Positions 33,115 to 40,521 of a stretch of 64,000 bases of DNA are shown here, piece after piece. Location: contig NZ_PHNJ01000010.1 of assembly GCF_008122205.1 (NCBI RefSeq), positions 62,001 to 126,000 on the forward strand, written 5' to 3'. This DNA comes from Natronococcus pandeyae (GTDB lineage: Archaea; Halobacteriota; Halobacteria; Halobacteriales; Natrialbaceae). Every line of letters begins with the position of its first letter. Position 1 is the first letter of the stretch. The position numbers were made by a program, and so were the translations under genes. The notes beneath the pieces were generated by a model. That model had not been told where the DNA came from. It was given only the letters and a program-made list of their open reading frames with translations, and searched no databases.

Positions 33115-33150
33115 TGACTTCCTCCGCGGGGGCAAGCCCCGTGACATCCG
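33115..33150 (-). mobile_element. Solo right end of an IS200/IS605-type element
   Basis: TTGACTTCCTCCGCGGGGGC and the hairpin GGGGC-aa-GCCCC (about 33129-33140) have the same layout as the right ends at 5725-5755 and 61497-61525. No tnpB sequence accompanies it; the hairpin repeat described next begins 31 bp further on. Confidence 0.4.
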
Positions 33151-33170
33151 CCTCGCAATTCTGTGAACCG

Positions 33171-33299
33171 CCTCGGGCTCAATGGTCCGAGAGCGTCGCT
33201 CTCTCGTTATCAAGCAAAACCGGCGGTATCACGACCATCTCGAATCTCCGATTCGTTCAGTCACGAAAACCTGTCTTCTGAACGACCCCGAAGCACTCG
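33171..33299. repeat. Multi-hairpin dispersed repeat, copy 1
   Basis: The element is bounded by near-inverted ends CCTCGGGCTC (33171-33180) and GACCCCGAAG (33284-33293). Inside are perfect hairpins GAGAGC-GTC-GCTCTC (33189-33203) and CGAATC-TCC-GATTCG (33241-33255). Copy 2 at 61852-62029 keeps the ends and the interspersed bases (GTYATCAAGC, TCAGTCACG, ACGACCCCGA, GCACTCGG) but has different stem sequences that still pair. A reading frame over it (MVRERRSLVIKQNRR) is probably incidental. Confidence 0.6.
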
Positions 33300-33386
33300 G
33301 GTGCTTTTTACTGCAGTTGCAACCAGCCGCGGTATATCCCGTGTCTACAGAGGTTTATTCCGTCTCACGGCCACTCTTCGAACATG

Positions 33387-33692
33387 GACGAACGGATCCA
33401 GGACCGAAGGCGGACACCGACGAGTGAGCCGAGTCACCGAATTTCGACGCGCTAACGCCACCCGAAGAGCTCGTTCGCGATGACCGTACACGCGACGATT
33501 TCTTCGATGCAGTCCTCGCACTGGATAGTCCAGCCACCGCGAGTGAAGTTGCCGATCTTGCTGGCCATTGAGTGGATGCTGCGAGGGAGTATCTCGAGTG
33601 GTTCGGCCGGATGGGAATCGTCACGCAGGTCACCGAGTCGCCGGCGACGTACAGGCGAAACCAGGAGTCCCTGACCTACAGAGCTCTTTAGG
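33387..33692 (+). pseudogene. Decayed DUF7342-like winged-helix antitoxin
   Basis: Read over frameshifts and one internal stop, the plus strand gives LTPPEELVRDDRTRDDFFDA, VLALDSPATASEVADLAGH, then VDAAREYLEWFGRMGIVTQV and TESPATYRRNQESLTYRAL. These correspond segment by segment to the winged helix of the intact regulator at 34174-34764 (TSPKTARKHLNALDDEGFVT; TTYRRSPESLV). The C-terminal half is missing. The relic abuts, tail to tail, the toxin-like gene of the intact pair, which suggests that a second copy of the module was inserted here and lost its toxin. Confidence 0.6.
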
Positions 33693-34170
33693 GCGGATTG
33701 CTCCCTGCGTTCAAGGGAGAGATCGATTCGGCGTGGTAGGCGACTCGCCATAGCTTAAGGACTGCCCGCGCAACCAGCTTCTCCGGTGATTGGGTAATAC
33801 AGGAATCCTCGACCTCGCTCGGATCGGAGGATGCATTTGGCGGCGGGTGGTAATGTTCGAGCCCACGGACGTTGACGTAATCGTTATTGTGTGGATGTTT
33901 GCCCCACCGTAGATTCACGCCGCATGAATCTGTATAATGGAACTTGTAGTCGTCTTGTGTCGTCCATTGGACGTCGATGCGCGCCGTGTCGGCTCCGCAA
34001 AGGCCATCATCGTACGTGACTTCGAGCCTCTTCGGATTCAGATAGTCGTCTAACTCCGCGGTCGCTAGCGGCTCGTCAGCGTTGAACACCTCTCGAATGG
34101 CGAGAAGAGTTGCCCGGTCAATCGGACCTCTAAGCGAGTGTCCTTCCTCCGCCGTACTATGCTCTCCCAT
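33688..34170 (-). CDS. TumE/DUF6516-like putative toxin
   Basis: This 160-residue protein has the core YDDGLCGADTARIDVQWTTQ, DDYKFHYTDSCGVNLRWGKH and PHNNDYVNVRGLEHYHPPPN (residues 52-110). Aromatic and His positions (W..Q.DYKFHY.D..G..LRW..HPH, then HYHPPP) follow the DUF6516/TumE pattern, small toxins partnered by a helix-turn-helix protein. The N-terminal 45 residues are a winged-helix-like lead-in (TLLAIREVFNADEPLATAEL). The gene starts 3 bp after the regulator stop, the same order (antitoxin first) as known TumA-TumE pairs. Toxicity is an inference; the family match is by pattern only. Confidence 0.6.
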   Translation of the reverse strand: MGEHSTAEEGHSLRGPIDRATLLAIREVFNADEPLATAELDDYLNPKRLEVTYDDGLCGADTARIDVQWTTQDDYKFHYTDSCGVNLRWGKHPHNNDYVNVRGLEHYHPPPNASSDPSEVEDSCITQSPEKLVARAVLKLWRVAYHAESISPLNAGSNPP

Positions 34171-34173
34171 CTG

Positions 34174-34764
34174 TTACTGGGCGAGTGCGCTTCCATTCGG
34201 TCGTGACTCCTCGCCAACGAACCGTTCAGCGTTGGCGATCGAGAGCGCAGCGTTGGCGAAGGCGAGGTTCCGACGCGTCGTCTGCCACTCCTGGATCGTC
34301 TCGGGGTCGAGATCGTCATGGGTTGTGTCCGCCTCGGACAGGGTTTGGTTTGTTCGTTCGATAAGTAACTCCTCTGGTGATTCGACGCCGTATTCAGCTT
34401 GAAAGTTGCTAATGCGCTCTCGCATTTTCGCGACGCGGGCGATCAACTCCTCTGTCGAGACGTGCTCTCGGATGTCTGCCGCTTGCTCGACAACGAGTGA
34501 CTCCGGTGAGCGTCGGTAGGTCGTACCCCCGTTCTCGCCGGTATCAGTCGTGACGAATCCTTCATCATCGAGGGCGTTGAGGTGTTTTCGTGCTGTCTTC
34601 GGCGACGTGCGTGCAGTGTCGGCGACAGCGTCTGCGGAAACTGGGGTATAGGCACGACTGATGATTTCGCGAACGCGCTCGTAGGGGGTGGTCTCGTCTT
34701 CCCACTCCGCGCCAACTGCCTCGTTGACATCGTCGAACTCTTCGGGGCCAGTAGAACCAGTCAT
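34174..34764 (-). CDS. DUF7342-like winged-helix regulator, putative antitoxin
   Basis: From ATG 34764 the protein has 196 residues. Residues 25-95 form a winged helix: YERVREIISRAYTPVSADAV, ADTARTSPKTARKHLNALDD, EGFVTTDTGENGGTTYRRSP with the Gly-rich wing. Residues 100-190 are long helices (ELIARVAKMRERISNFQAEY, IQEWQTTRRNLAFANAALSI) fit for dimerisation and partner binding. Such proteins usually repress their own operon and neutralise the adjacent toxin. The promoter region is AT-rich (34770-34830: CATAGTCCTTTGGCAGGGTA). A longer start at 34821 would add MKEYSTLPKDYVTPIRSEH and is possible, but the later ATG agrees with the domain boundary. Confidence 0.75.
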   Translation of the reverse strand: MTGSTGPEEFDDVNEAVGAEWEDETTPYERVREIISRAYTPVSADAVADTARTSPKTARKHLNALDDEGFVTTDTGENGGTTYRRSPESLVVEQAADIREHVSTEELIARVAKMRERISNFQAEYGVESPEELLIERTNQTLSEADTTHDDLDPETIQEWQTTRRNLAFANAALSIANAERFVGEESRPNGSALAQ

Positions 34765-34821
34765 ATGCTCACTTCGTATTGGGGTAACATAGTCCTTTGG
34801 CAGGGTACTATATTCCTTCAA

Positions 34822-35402
34822 ACTGGGCGAAGTAATCTTGCCTCAATTCGTGGCTTCGTGTCACGTGTCGAACACGAGTTACGAATTTCTGAAATGGTAC
34901 CGAGGACTAGTACGCTCTATTCCCTCTATTTTGCCAAATCTTGCTACTCGAACTGTTATTGTATTACTCTCACAAAATTAATACATAATCCCGGTCTGGG
35001 CTTGATACGATTCCTGCAGTTCCCCAATAACTCTCAAGTTCAGGATGTGGATTTCTACAAACCACTAGAATGCATACAAGTTATGTGACAACAGCGGTTG
35101 AAACTAGTGATATCTCCATTTAGAACGCTATTGGAGTAAAACACCAGTCATTACACGTGCAAATTGAGTAAAACAATATAGTACAAGGTATCTCATCAGT
35201 GTGAGTCCGCAGATCGCCTTATCAAGGACCCGGACACGTGAAAGACTTCGGGACGGACAGACCATCAACCCACGAATGTTGGCCAGTTCGTCCACAGAGT
35301 ATGGTGATGAACCGGTTGTAGCCTCAACTTGATCGATCGCTCGGTACGGTCTTCAAGTCGGATCAAGTCGATGAATCAGCCGGACCTATGTGCTGAATCG
35401 GC
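34822..35402. other. 580-bp AT-rich boundary region without genes
   Basis: No protein-like frame, RNA or clear repeat is seen. The G+C content visibly changes here, from the patchy accessory zone on the left to the G+C-rich sulfur region on the right, so this may mark a junction between acquired and resident DNA. Confidence 0.4.
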
Positions 35403-36755
35403 TTACAGATCAAGTTTCCCTACGAGTACCTTTGCGGCGGTGAGAATTGGATCCCAGACAGGACTGAACGGGGGCGCGTACGCAAGATCAAGATTCTGGA
35501 GTTCGGAGACGGTTAGCCCGGTAGTCAGGGCGGTTACAACCGTGTCGATTCGCTTTGTACCCTCATGGCCGACGAGGCTCGCACCCAGCACACGCTCGCT
35601 CTCCCGATCGGCAACCAGCGTCACGGTGAGGTCGGTCGCACCGGGATAGTAGTGTGGCCGCGTCGGCGCTTCGATCGTAACGTGAACTGGGTCGAACCCA
35701 GCCTCACGGGCTCGCTCCGGATCAATTACCCCGGTGCGTGCCGCACCGAGGTCGAACGCTTTGACGATCGCGGTGCCGGCCGTTTCGCCGGTCGGTGTCG
35801 GGTCGTCGGAGATCGTCGACCCGATCGCTCGGCCGGCCCGGTTTGCAGTCAGCGCTAACGGGACGTGATCGGGTTCGCCGGTCACGGCATTCGTCGCTTC
35901 AGCGCAGTCGCCAGCGGCGTAGACGTCCGCAACGTTGGTGCGGCCGTACTCGTCGGTCGCGATCGCACCCGTCGGACCGAGTTCGATCCCGGCTTCTTCC
36001 GCGAGTTCGACGTTCGGCGCGACGCCGACACCGACGATGACGAGATCCGCCGGCACCGCCCCCTCGTCCGCGAGTTCGACTGACTCGACCGCGTCGCCCC
36101 CGGCAAACCCCTCGACCGCTGTCTCGAGGTGGAGATCGACGCCCTGCTCGCGGAGGTGGTCCTCGACGACGCGGGCCGTCTCCTCGCCGAACGGCTGGAG
36201 GATGTGCGGGAGCATCTCGAAGATGGAAACGTCGACGCCGCGTTCGACGAGCGCCTCGGCCATCTCGACGCCGACGTAGCCGCCGCCGACGATCGTCGCC
36301 GTCTCCGGATCGACCGCGGTCACATAGTCCTCGATCGCGTCCGCTTCGTCCATGCTCCGGAGGGTGAACACACCCTCGAGGTCGATCCCATCGAATGGCG
36401 GTTCGATCGCACGAGCGCCAGTCGCGAGCAGAAGATCGCCGTAGGGCTGATCGAACCGTTCACCGTTTGCCTCGACGGTGACGGTCTTCGCCTGAGGATC
36501 GATCGCGACGACCTCGTGGCCCGTTCGGAGGTCGACGTCGCGCTCCTGGCGGAACTCCTCGGGCGTCACGGCGACGAGATCCTCGAGGTCCTCGACAGTG
36601 CCTTTCACGTAGTAGGGCATCCCGCAGGCCGCATACGAGACCCACTCGCCCTTCTCCAAGACGATCACGTCCCGGTCTGGGCCCTCGCGCTTTGCCTTGC
36701 TCGCGGCGCTCATTCCGGCCGCGTCTCCGCCAACGATGACGAACGGTGCTGTCAT
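35403..36755 (-). CDS. CoA-disulfide-reductase-like flavoprotein (sulfane-sulfur/NAD(P)H oxidoreductase), paralogue 1
   Basis: This 450-residue enzyme has an FAD site at the N-terminus (FVIVGGDAAGMSAASKAKRE), the single redox Cys in YAACGMPYYVKG (about residue 42), an NAD(P)H site (TATIVGGGYVGVEMAEALVE) and the second FAD motif NVADVYAAGDCAEA. The lone Cys in place of a CxxxxC pair is the mark of CoA-disulfide reductase, NADH oxidase and NADPH-polysulfide/persulfide reductases. It probably reduces CoA-S-S-CoA or CoA persulfide with NAD(P)H. A nearly identical paralogue lies at 58824-60170. The promoter at 36781-36806 has the TATTG box-N11-ATACTTTA pattern. The earlier in-frame ATG at 36800 would lie inside that promoter, so 36755 is the start. 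Confidence 0.9.
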   Translation of the reverse strand: MTAPFVIVGGDAAGMSAASKAKREGPDRDVIVLEKGEWVSYAACGMPYYVKGTVEDLEDLVAVTPEEFRQERDVDLRTGHEVVAIDPQAKTVTVEANGERFDQPYGDLLLATGARAIEPPFDGIDLEGVFTLRSMDEADAIEDYVTAVDPETATIVGGGYVGVEMAEALVERGVDVSIFEMLPHILQPFGEETARVVEDHLREQGVDLHLETAVEGFAGGDAVESVELADEGAVPADLVIVGVGVAPNVELAEEAGIELGPTGAIATDEYGRTNVADVYAAGDCAEATNAVTGEPDHVPLALTANRAGRAIGSTISDDPTPTGETAGTAIVKAFDLGAARTGVIDPERAREAGFDPVHVTIEAPTRPHYYPGATDLTVTLVADRESERVLGASLVGHEGTKRIDTVVTALTTGLTVSELQNLDLAYAPPFSPVWDPILTAAKVLVGKLDL

Positions 36756-36780
36756 GGGCGACGGTACGACCGCGAGTACA

Positions 36781-36811
36781 TAAAGTATTCCGTGGATCAC
36801 CCAATATTGGG
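36781..36811 (-). promoter_or_regulatory. TATTGnn-N11-TATA promoter of CoA-disulfide reductase 1
   Basis: On the minus strand: TATTGGG, 11 bases, ATACTTTA, then 33 nt from its first base to the ATG at 36755. The TATTGGG lies within a perfect 12-bp palindrome CCCAATATTGGG (36800-36811). Box and spacing equal those before the paralogue at 58824. Confidence 0.75.
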
Positions 36812-36926
36812 AACAGCCAGCTAGAGCTACCGAACGGGGCCTCGATCGGCGGTTCGGTCCGTTGGCGGGCCGGGGGCTCTCGATCGGGGTCGCTCGCGTT
36901 CGACCGCGAAAAACTCGCCAGATTCG

Positions 36927-37190
36927 TTACTCGAGGGTGACGCGGCCGTCCGGGCGGATCGTCACGTCGTACCCGCAGTAGCGAAACGAGACGCTGCCGC
37001 GGCGGATGGCGTCGTCGCGTCCGGTCGGTTCGAACAGCCGATCGAGCGCGCTTGCGTCCACGACGTCGCCAAGCGGGGGTTTCAGTTCGGCTGGGTCGGC
37101 CCCCTCCGCCTCGGCGATCCGTTCGACGACGCGCAGGCTCGGTTTCATCTTCGGTTCCGGCGGGTCGTCGTACGGTTCGGATTCGATCAT
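36927..37190 (-). CDS. HalOD1-type small output-domain protein
   Basis: This 87-residue protein corresponds to the haloarchaeal output domain HalOD1: SLRVVERIAEAEGADPAELK, PPLGDVVDASALDRLF and VSFRYCGYDVTIRPDGRVTL. HalOD1 is found alone or at the end of signalling proteins, presumed to transmit a response; its partner is unknown. The gene begins 3 bp after the DsrE2 stop and is the third gene of the TusA-DsrE2-HalOD1 operon, an unusual pairing that suggests a regulatory role tied to sulfur transfer. Confidence 0.8.
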   Translation of the reverse strand: MIESEPYDDPPEPKMKPSLRVVERIAEAEGADPAELKPPLGDVVDASALDRLFEPTGRDDAIRRGSVSFRYCGYDVTIRPDGRVTLE

Positions 37191-37193
37191 GCG

Positions 37194-37775
37194 TCAGACC
37201 AGTAGCTGGACATCGGAATCGGTCATGTGTTGGAGTGCGGTCGCCGCGCCGACGCCGGTCGTCACGCCGTCGTAGAAGTCGTCCTCGTCGTACTCCATCA
37301 GCTCGATCGTCATCTGGCAGGCCTGTAGGTCGACGCCCTGGTCGAGCGAGAGTTCGATCAGTTCCTCGATCGTGGCCGTGCCGTTCTCGTCGATCTTCTT
37401 CTGCATCATCTTCGTCGCCATCGCGTCCATGCCGGGGACCGCGGCAAGCGCGTTCGGCAACGGCATGTTCGGGTTGCCGACGGCGGAGAGCTTGAGGTTC
37501 CTCGACTTCTCCTCGTGGAGGATGTCGAGCCCCCAGAACGTGTGGAAGACGACGACGTCCCAGTCGAACGCCGCGGCCGTGCTCGCGAGGATCAGCGGCG
37601 GGTACGCCATGTCGAAGCTACCCTGGGTCGCGATGATCGTCATCTTCTGCTGGTCGTCGCCCGCGTCGACGTCGGCGATCGACTCCTCGAGTTCGTCGAC
37701 GCGCTCGCGCAGCGCCTGCAGTTCGGCGGCGTCGAACTCGTCGTCGATCGGTGCGGAAGGGTTGTCCGTACTCAT
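37194..37775 (-). CDS. dsrE2: DsrE2-like sulfur carrier/peroxiredoxin-family protein
   Basis: This 193-residue protein starts with a coiled helix (AELQALRERVDELEESIADV) and then the DsrE/DsrF fold: MTIIATQGSFDMAYPPLILA, FDWDVVVFHTFWGLDILHEE, and VDLQACQMTIELMEYDEDDF with the family's conserved Cys (DLQACQM). DsrE2 proteins accept sulfane sulfur, usually passing it to TusA; the upstream gene here encodes TusA with 1 bp between stop and start. A C-terminal run GVTTGVGAATALQHMTDSDV is typical. It is most likely cytoplasmic or membrane-associated. Confidence 0.88.
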   Translation of the reverse strand: MSTDNPSAPIDDEFDAAELQALRERVDELEESIADVDAGDDQQKMTIIATQGSFDMAYPPLILASTAAAFDWDVVVFHTFWGLDILHEEKSRNLKLSAVGNPNMPLPNALAAVPGMDAMATKMMQKKIDENGTATIEELIELSLDQGVDLQACQMTIELMEYDEDDFYDGVTTGVGAATALQHMTDSDVQLLV

Positions 37776-37776
37776 C

Positions 37777-38022
37777 TTACGCGGTCTTCTCGACGTAGTG
37801 GACGTAGCGGTCGCCGTCCTCGACTTGGTCGAGGAGTTCGACGCCGTCGGTCCCCTCGGCCCAGCCTTCGATGTCGCTCATGCTCCCCGAGTCGGTCGCG
37901 ACGACTTCGAGGACGTCGCCGGCCTCGAGGTCGTCGACGGCCTGCTTGGTCTTGACAACGGGCATCGGGCAGGACTGTCCTTTCACGTCGAGCGTCTCCG
38001 TGGTGTCGTATTGCGAACTCAT
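37777..38022 (-). CDS. tusA: TusA-family sulfurtransferase
   Basis: This 81-residue protein has the TusA motif TLDVKGQSCPMPVVKTKQAV with the persulfide-bearing Cys in CPMP. The rest (DLEAGDVLEVVATDSGSMSD, WAEGTDGVELLDQVED) completes the two-layer alpha/beta fold. It relays sulfur between rhodanese, DsrE2 and end users such as thiolation or molybdenum-cofactor enzymes. It starts the operon tusA-dsrE2-HalOD1. A longer frame upstream is excluded because it runs through the promoter. A TATTG-box promoter is described separately. Confidence 0.92.
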   Translation of the reverse strand: MSSQYDTTETLDVKGQSCPMPVVKTKQAVDDLEAGDVLEVVATDSGSMSDIEGWAEGTDGVELLDQVEDGDRYVHYVEKTA

Positions 38023-38034
38023 GTGTTCTCTGTG

Positions 38035-38080
38035 CTCTGTATTGGAGCTATCGTACAATATTGGCCCTTGGTATAAAAGG
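38035..38080 (-). promoter_or_regulatory. TATTG-box promoter region of the tusA operon
   Basis: On the minus strand TATTGTA (38060-38054), 11 bases, then ATACAGAG (38042-38035), with 20 nt to the ATG. The TATTGTA is part of the palindromic core CAATATTG (38056-38063). A stronger TATA box, TTTTATA, lies further upstream (about 38072-38080), so this palindrome could also act as a repressor site over the transcription start. Confidence 0.55.
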
Positions 38081-38196
38081 ATGTCGATTATTGCACCCAA
38101 TACGAACACCCGCCATTTCGCGGAGAGGGATTTATACCCAACCGGCTGCCAGAAGGGGCGCGTCACGGCCTTTATCCACATCATCGGAAACTACTG

Positions 38197-38222
38197 TATT
38201 GTGGAGTTTAGGAAATACTATG
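38197..38222 (+). promoter_or_regulatory. TATTGnn-N11-TATA promoter of the rhodanese/YeeE operon
   Basis: TATTGTG (38197-38203), 11 bases, ATACTATG (38215-38222). The ATG of the rhodanese fusion is 51 nt downstream, longer than at the other sites, but box, spacer length and TATA match. Confidence 0.7.
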
Positions 38223-38265
38223 CAAACTCTTATGTGCGAGTGGTCTGTACTGGGCAGTGTACGAC

Positions 38266-39459
38266 ATGGACGACATGGACTTTCCAACGCCGGACGTCGA
38301 GATCGAATCGGTGACGCCGGACGAGCTGAAAGCACGCATCGACGCGGGAGAGGTGGTCACGCTCCTCGACGCGCGAATGGAATCGGACTACGAGGAGTGG
38401 CATATCGACGGCGAGAACGTCGAGCCGATCAACGTCCCCTACTTCGAATTCCTCGAGGACGACATCGACGCCCACGTCCTCCAGAAGATCCCCGAGGACC
38501 GCGAGGTCACCGTCCTCTGTGCGAAAGGGGGCGCAAGCGAGTACGTCGCGGGCACGCTGAAAGAACACGGCTACGACGTGAACCACCTCGAAGAGGGGAT
38601 GAACGGCTGGGCGCGCATCTACGAAGCCGTCGAGGTCGAGCGCTACGACGGCGCGGGGACGCTCCTGCAGTACCAGCGTCCCTCCTCGGGCTGCCTTGGC
38701 TACCTCGTCTACGACGACGGCGAGGCAGCCGTGGTCGACCCGCTGCGGGCGTTCACGGATCGCTACCTCACCGACGCCGACGAACTCGGCGTCGACCTGC
38801 AGTACGCGATCGACACGCACATTCACGCGGACCACATCTCGGGCGTCCGCGCGCTCGACGCGGTCGGCGTCGAGGGCGTCATCCCCGAAGCCTCGGTCGA
38901 TCGCGGCGTCACCTACGCCGACGAGATGACGCTGGCCGCAGACGGCGACGAGTTCCAGGTCGGCGACGCAACGATCGAGACGGTCTACACGCCCGGACAC
39001 ACCTCCGGGATGACCTCGTATCTGATCGATGATGAGTTGCTTGCGACGGGTGACGGCCTCTTCGTCGAGAGCGTCGCCCGCCCCGACCTCGAAGAGGGTG
39101 ATGACGGCGCGCCCGAGGCAGCCAGTCAGCTCTACGAGTCGCTGCAGGAGCGCGTGCTGACCCTGCCCGACGAGACGCTGATCGGCGGCGCTCACTTCAG
39201 CGACGCTGCCGAACCCGCCGATGACGGCACCTACACGGCTCCGATCGGCCAACTCAAGGATGAAATGGACGCCCTAACGATGGACAAAGACGAGTTCGTC
39301 GAGTTGATCCTCTCGGATATGCCGCCCCGTCCGGCCAACTACGAGGACATCATCCCGACGAACCTCGGTCAACAGGAGGCAGACGACGAGGAGGCGTTCG
39401 AACTCGAGCTTGGCCCGAACAACTGCGCCGCCAGCCAGGAATCGCTGGCCGGTGACTAA
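38266..39459 (+). CDS. Rhodanese-metallo-beta-lactamase fusion (persulfide dioxygenase-like)
   Basis: This 397-residue protein joins a rhodanese domain (residues 8-115; active-site loop CAKGGASEY) to a metallo-beta-lactamase domain (125-395; IDTHIHADHISGVRALD, YTPGHTSGMTSYLI, and GDGLFVESVARPDL). The HxHxDH set binds iron or zinc as in ETHE1-type persulfide dioxygenases, while the rhodanese passes sulfane sulfur. The expected reaction is oxidation of glutathione- or other low-molecular-weight persulfides to sulfite. The C-terminus NLGQQEADDEEAFELELGPN and a final NNCAASQE add a Cys. It leads the operon with two YeeE/YedE genes and a PiT-type permease. ATG 38266 is chosen over GTG 38257. Confidence 0.9.
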   Translation: MDDMDFPTPDVEIESVTPDELKARIDAGEVVTLLDARMESDYEEWHIDGENVEPINVPYFEFLEDDIDAHVLQKIPEDREVTVLCAKGGASEYVAGTLKEHGYDVNHLEEGMNGWARIYEAVEVERYDGAGTLLQYQRPSSGCLGYLVYDDGEAAVVDPLRAFTDRYLTDADELGVDLQYAIDTHIHADHISGVRALDAVGVEGVIPEASVDRGVTYADEMTLAADGDEFQVGDATIETVYTPGHTSGMTSYLIDDELLATGDGLFVESVARPDLEEGDDGAPEAASQLYESLQERVLTLPDETLIGGAHFSDAAEPADDGTYTAPIGQLKDEMDALTMDKDEFVELILSDMPPRPANYEDIIPTNLGQQEADDEEAFELELGPNNCAASQESLAGD

Positions 39460-39476
39460 CCACATCCAGCAGCCGA

Positions 39477-40034
39477 ATGGTATCTGAACTCTTCGCTCCC
39501 GCGCTGTACGAGTCGCTGTTCCCTGCGGGGATCAGCCGCTACGCCGTCGGCGGACTGCTCGTCGGCCTCGGCGCCGTCGTCATCTATCTCGGGACCGGCA
39601 TTCCAGCCGGGGCGAGTACGTTCCTCGAGTCGACGCTATCGTACGTCTCGGGCCAATCGCGGTTCCAGCAGTACGTCAGTTCGCGCGACTGGCGGGTCGT
39701 CTTCACGCTCGGCATCGTCGCGGGTGCGTTCGTCTACGCGCTGACCTTCCAGTCCGGACTGGTCTCGAGCGGGCTCTACGAGCCGGGGACGACCGGTCAG
39801 CTGTACGACGTCGGCGGGTTCTCGCTCTGGCTGACCGACGTCCAGCCGTGGCGGCTGTTCCTCGGCGGGATCCTCGTCGGAATCGGCACCCGGATCGGCA
39901 AGGGCTGCACGTCCGGCCACGGCGTCTGTGGCGTCGGCTCGGCCTCGAAGACGTCGATCGTCGGCGTGATCACGTTCCTGATCGTGGCGATCGGGACGGC
40001 TCAGATCGTGATGGCACTGGGGGTGAGTCCGTGA
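39477..40034 (+). CDS. YeeE/YedE-family sulfur transporter, first half
   Basis: This 185-residue membrane protein has about five helices. The signature IGTRIGKGCTSGHGVCGVGS (around residue 140-160), with two Cys, is the thiosulfate-conducting motif of YeeE/TsuA proteins. Full-length YeeE is about 350 residues and has two such repeats; here they are two genes, this one and the next, separated by only 1 bp. Together they probably import thiosulfate or another sulfane-sulfur compound for the rhodanese/TusA system. The gene follows the rhodanese fusion after 17 bp. Confidence 0.88.
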   Translation: MVSELFAPALYESLFPAGISRYAVGGLLVGLGAVVIYLGTGIPAGASTFLESTLSYVSGQSRFQQYVSSRDWRVVFTLGIVAGAFVYALTFQSGLVSSGLYEPGTTGQLYDVGGFSLWLTDVQPWRLFLGGILVGIGTRIGKGCTSGHGVCGVGSASKTSIVGVITFLIVAIGTAQIVMALGVSP

Positions 40035-40035
40035 T

Positions 40036-40497
40036 ATGAGTCGAAATCGACACCCTCTGTTCATGCCGCTGATCTTCGTCGGCGGCCTGATCTTCGGCTT
40101 CGGGCTCGGCTTCAGCCACATGGCCCGTCCCGAAGTCGTCCTGAACTTCCTCCAGTTCGAGGACTTCGGGTTGCTGTTCGTGATGGGCGGCGCGGCGGTC
40201 GTCACCGGGATCGCCTTCGCGCTGGTGCCGCGACTCCGTGATCGCGCCCCGCTGACGGGCGACACCTACGGCCGACGGCTGAAATCGTTCGACCGCAACG
40301 TCCTGATCGGCGGCGCGATCTTCGGCGTCGGCTGGGGCCTGTCGGGGATCTGTCCTGGCGCGGCCTACGCCAGCCTCGGCGTCGGCAACGTCACGATCCT
40401 CTGGGCACTCGCCGGCATGTTCGTCGGTGCGTACGTCCAGGGCTACTGGCGCAGTCAGCGCGCCGCGTCGGAGACGGCGGCCGCAAGGGCTGACTAA
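40036..40497 (+). CDS. YeeE/YedE-family sulfur transporter, second half
   Basis: This 153-residue membrane protein has four helices; the motif is GWGLSGICPGAAYASLGVGN (around residue 105-125), holding the Cys of the second YeeE repeat. The start (PLIFVGGLIFGFGLGFSHMA) has the GLG-FSHMARPE pattern common to the family. The ATG is 1 bp beyond the stop of the first half, and both are needed to rebuild the pseudo-symmetric channel. Confidence 0.88.
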   Translation: MSRNRHPLFMPLIFVGGLIFGFGLGFSHMARPEVVLNFLQFEDFGLLFVMGGAAVVTGIAFALVPRLRDRAPLTGDTYGRRLKSFDRNVLIGGAIFGVGWGLSGICPGAAYASLGVGNVTILWALAGMFVGAYVQGYWRSQRAASETAAARAD

Positions 40498-40521
40498 CGC
40501 TTTTACACGTTTCGACCACCG

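Noticed and set aside
34582-35088. 168-codon plus-strand frame over the antitoxin start and AT-rich gap
   Set aside because: Half of it is antisense to the winged-helix gene and the rest is low-complexity Leu/Tyr/Cys sequence without a start signal.
38061-39252. Long Arg-rich plus frame and 340-codon minus frame over the rhodanese fusion
   Set aside because: Shadow frames; the rhodanese and metallo-beta-lactamase motifs lie in the 38266-39459 frame.
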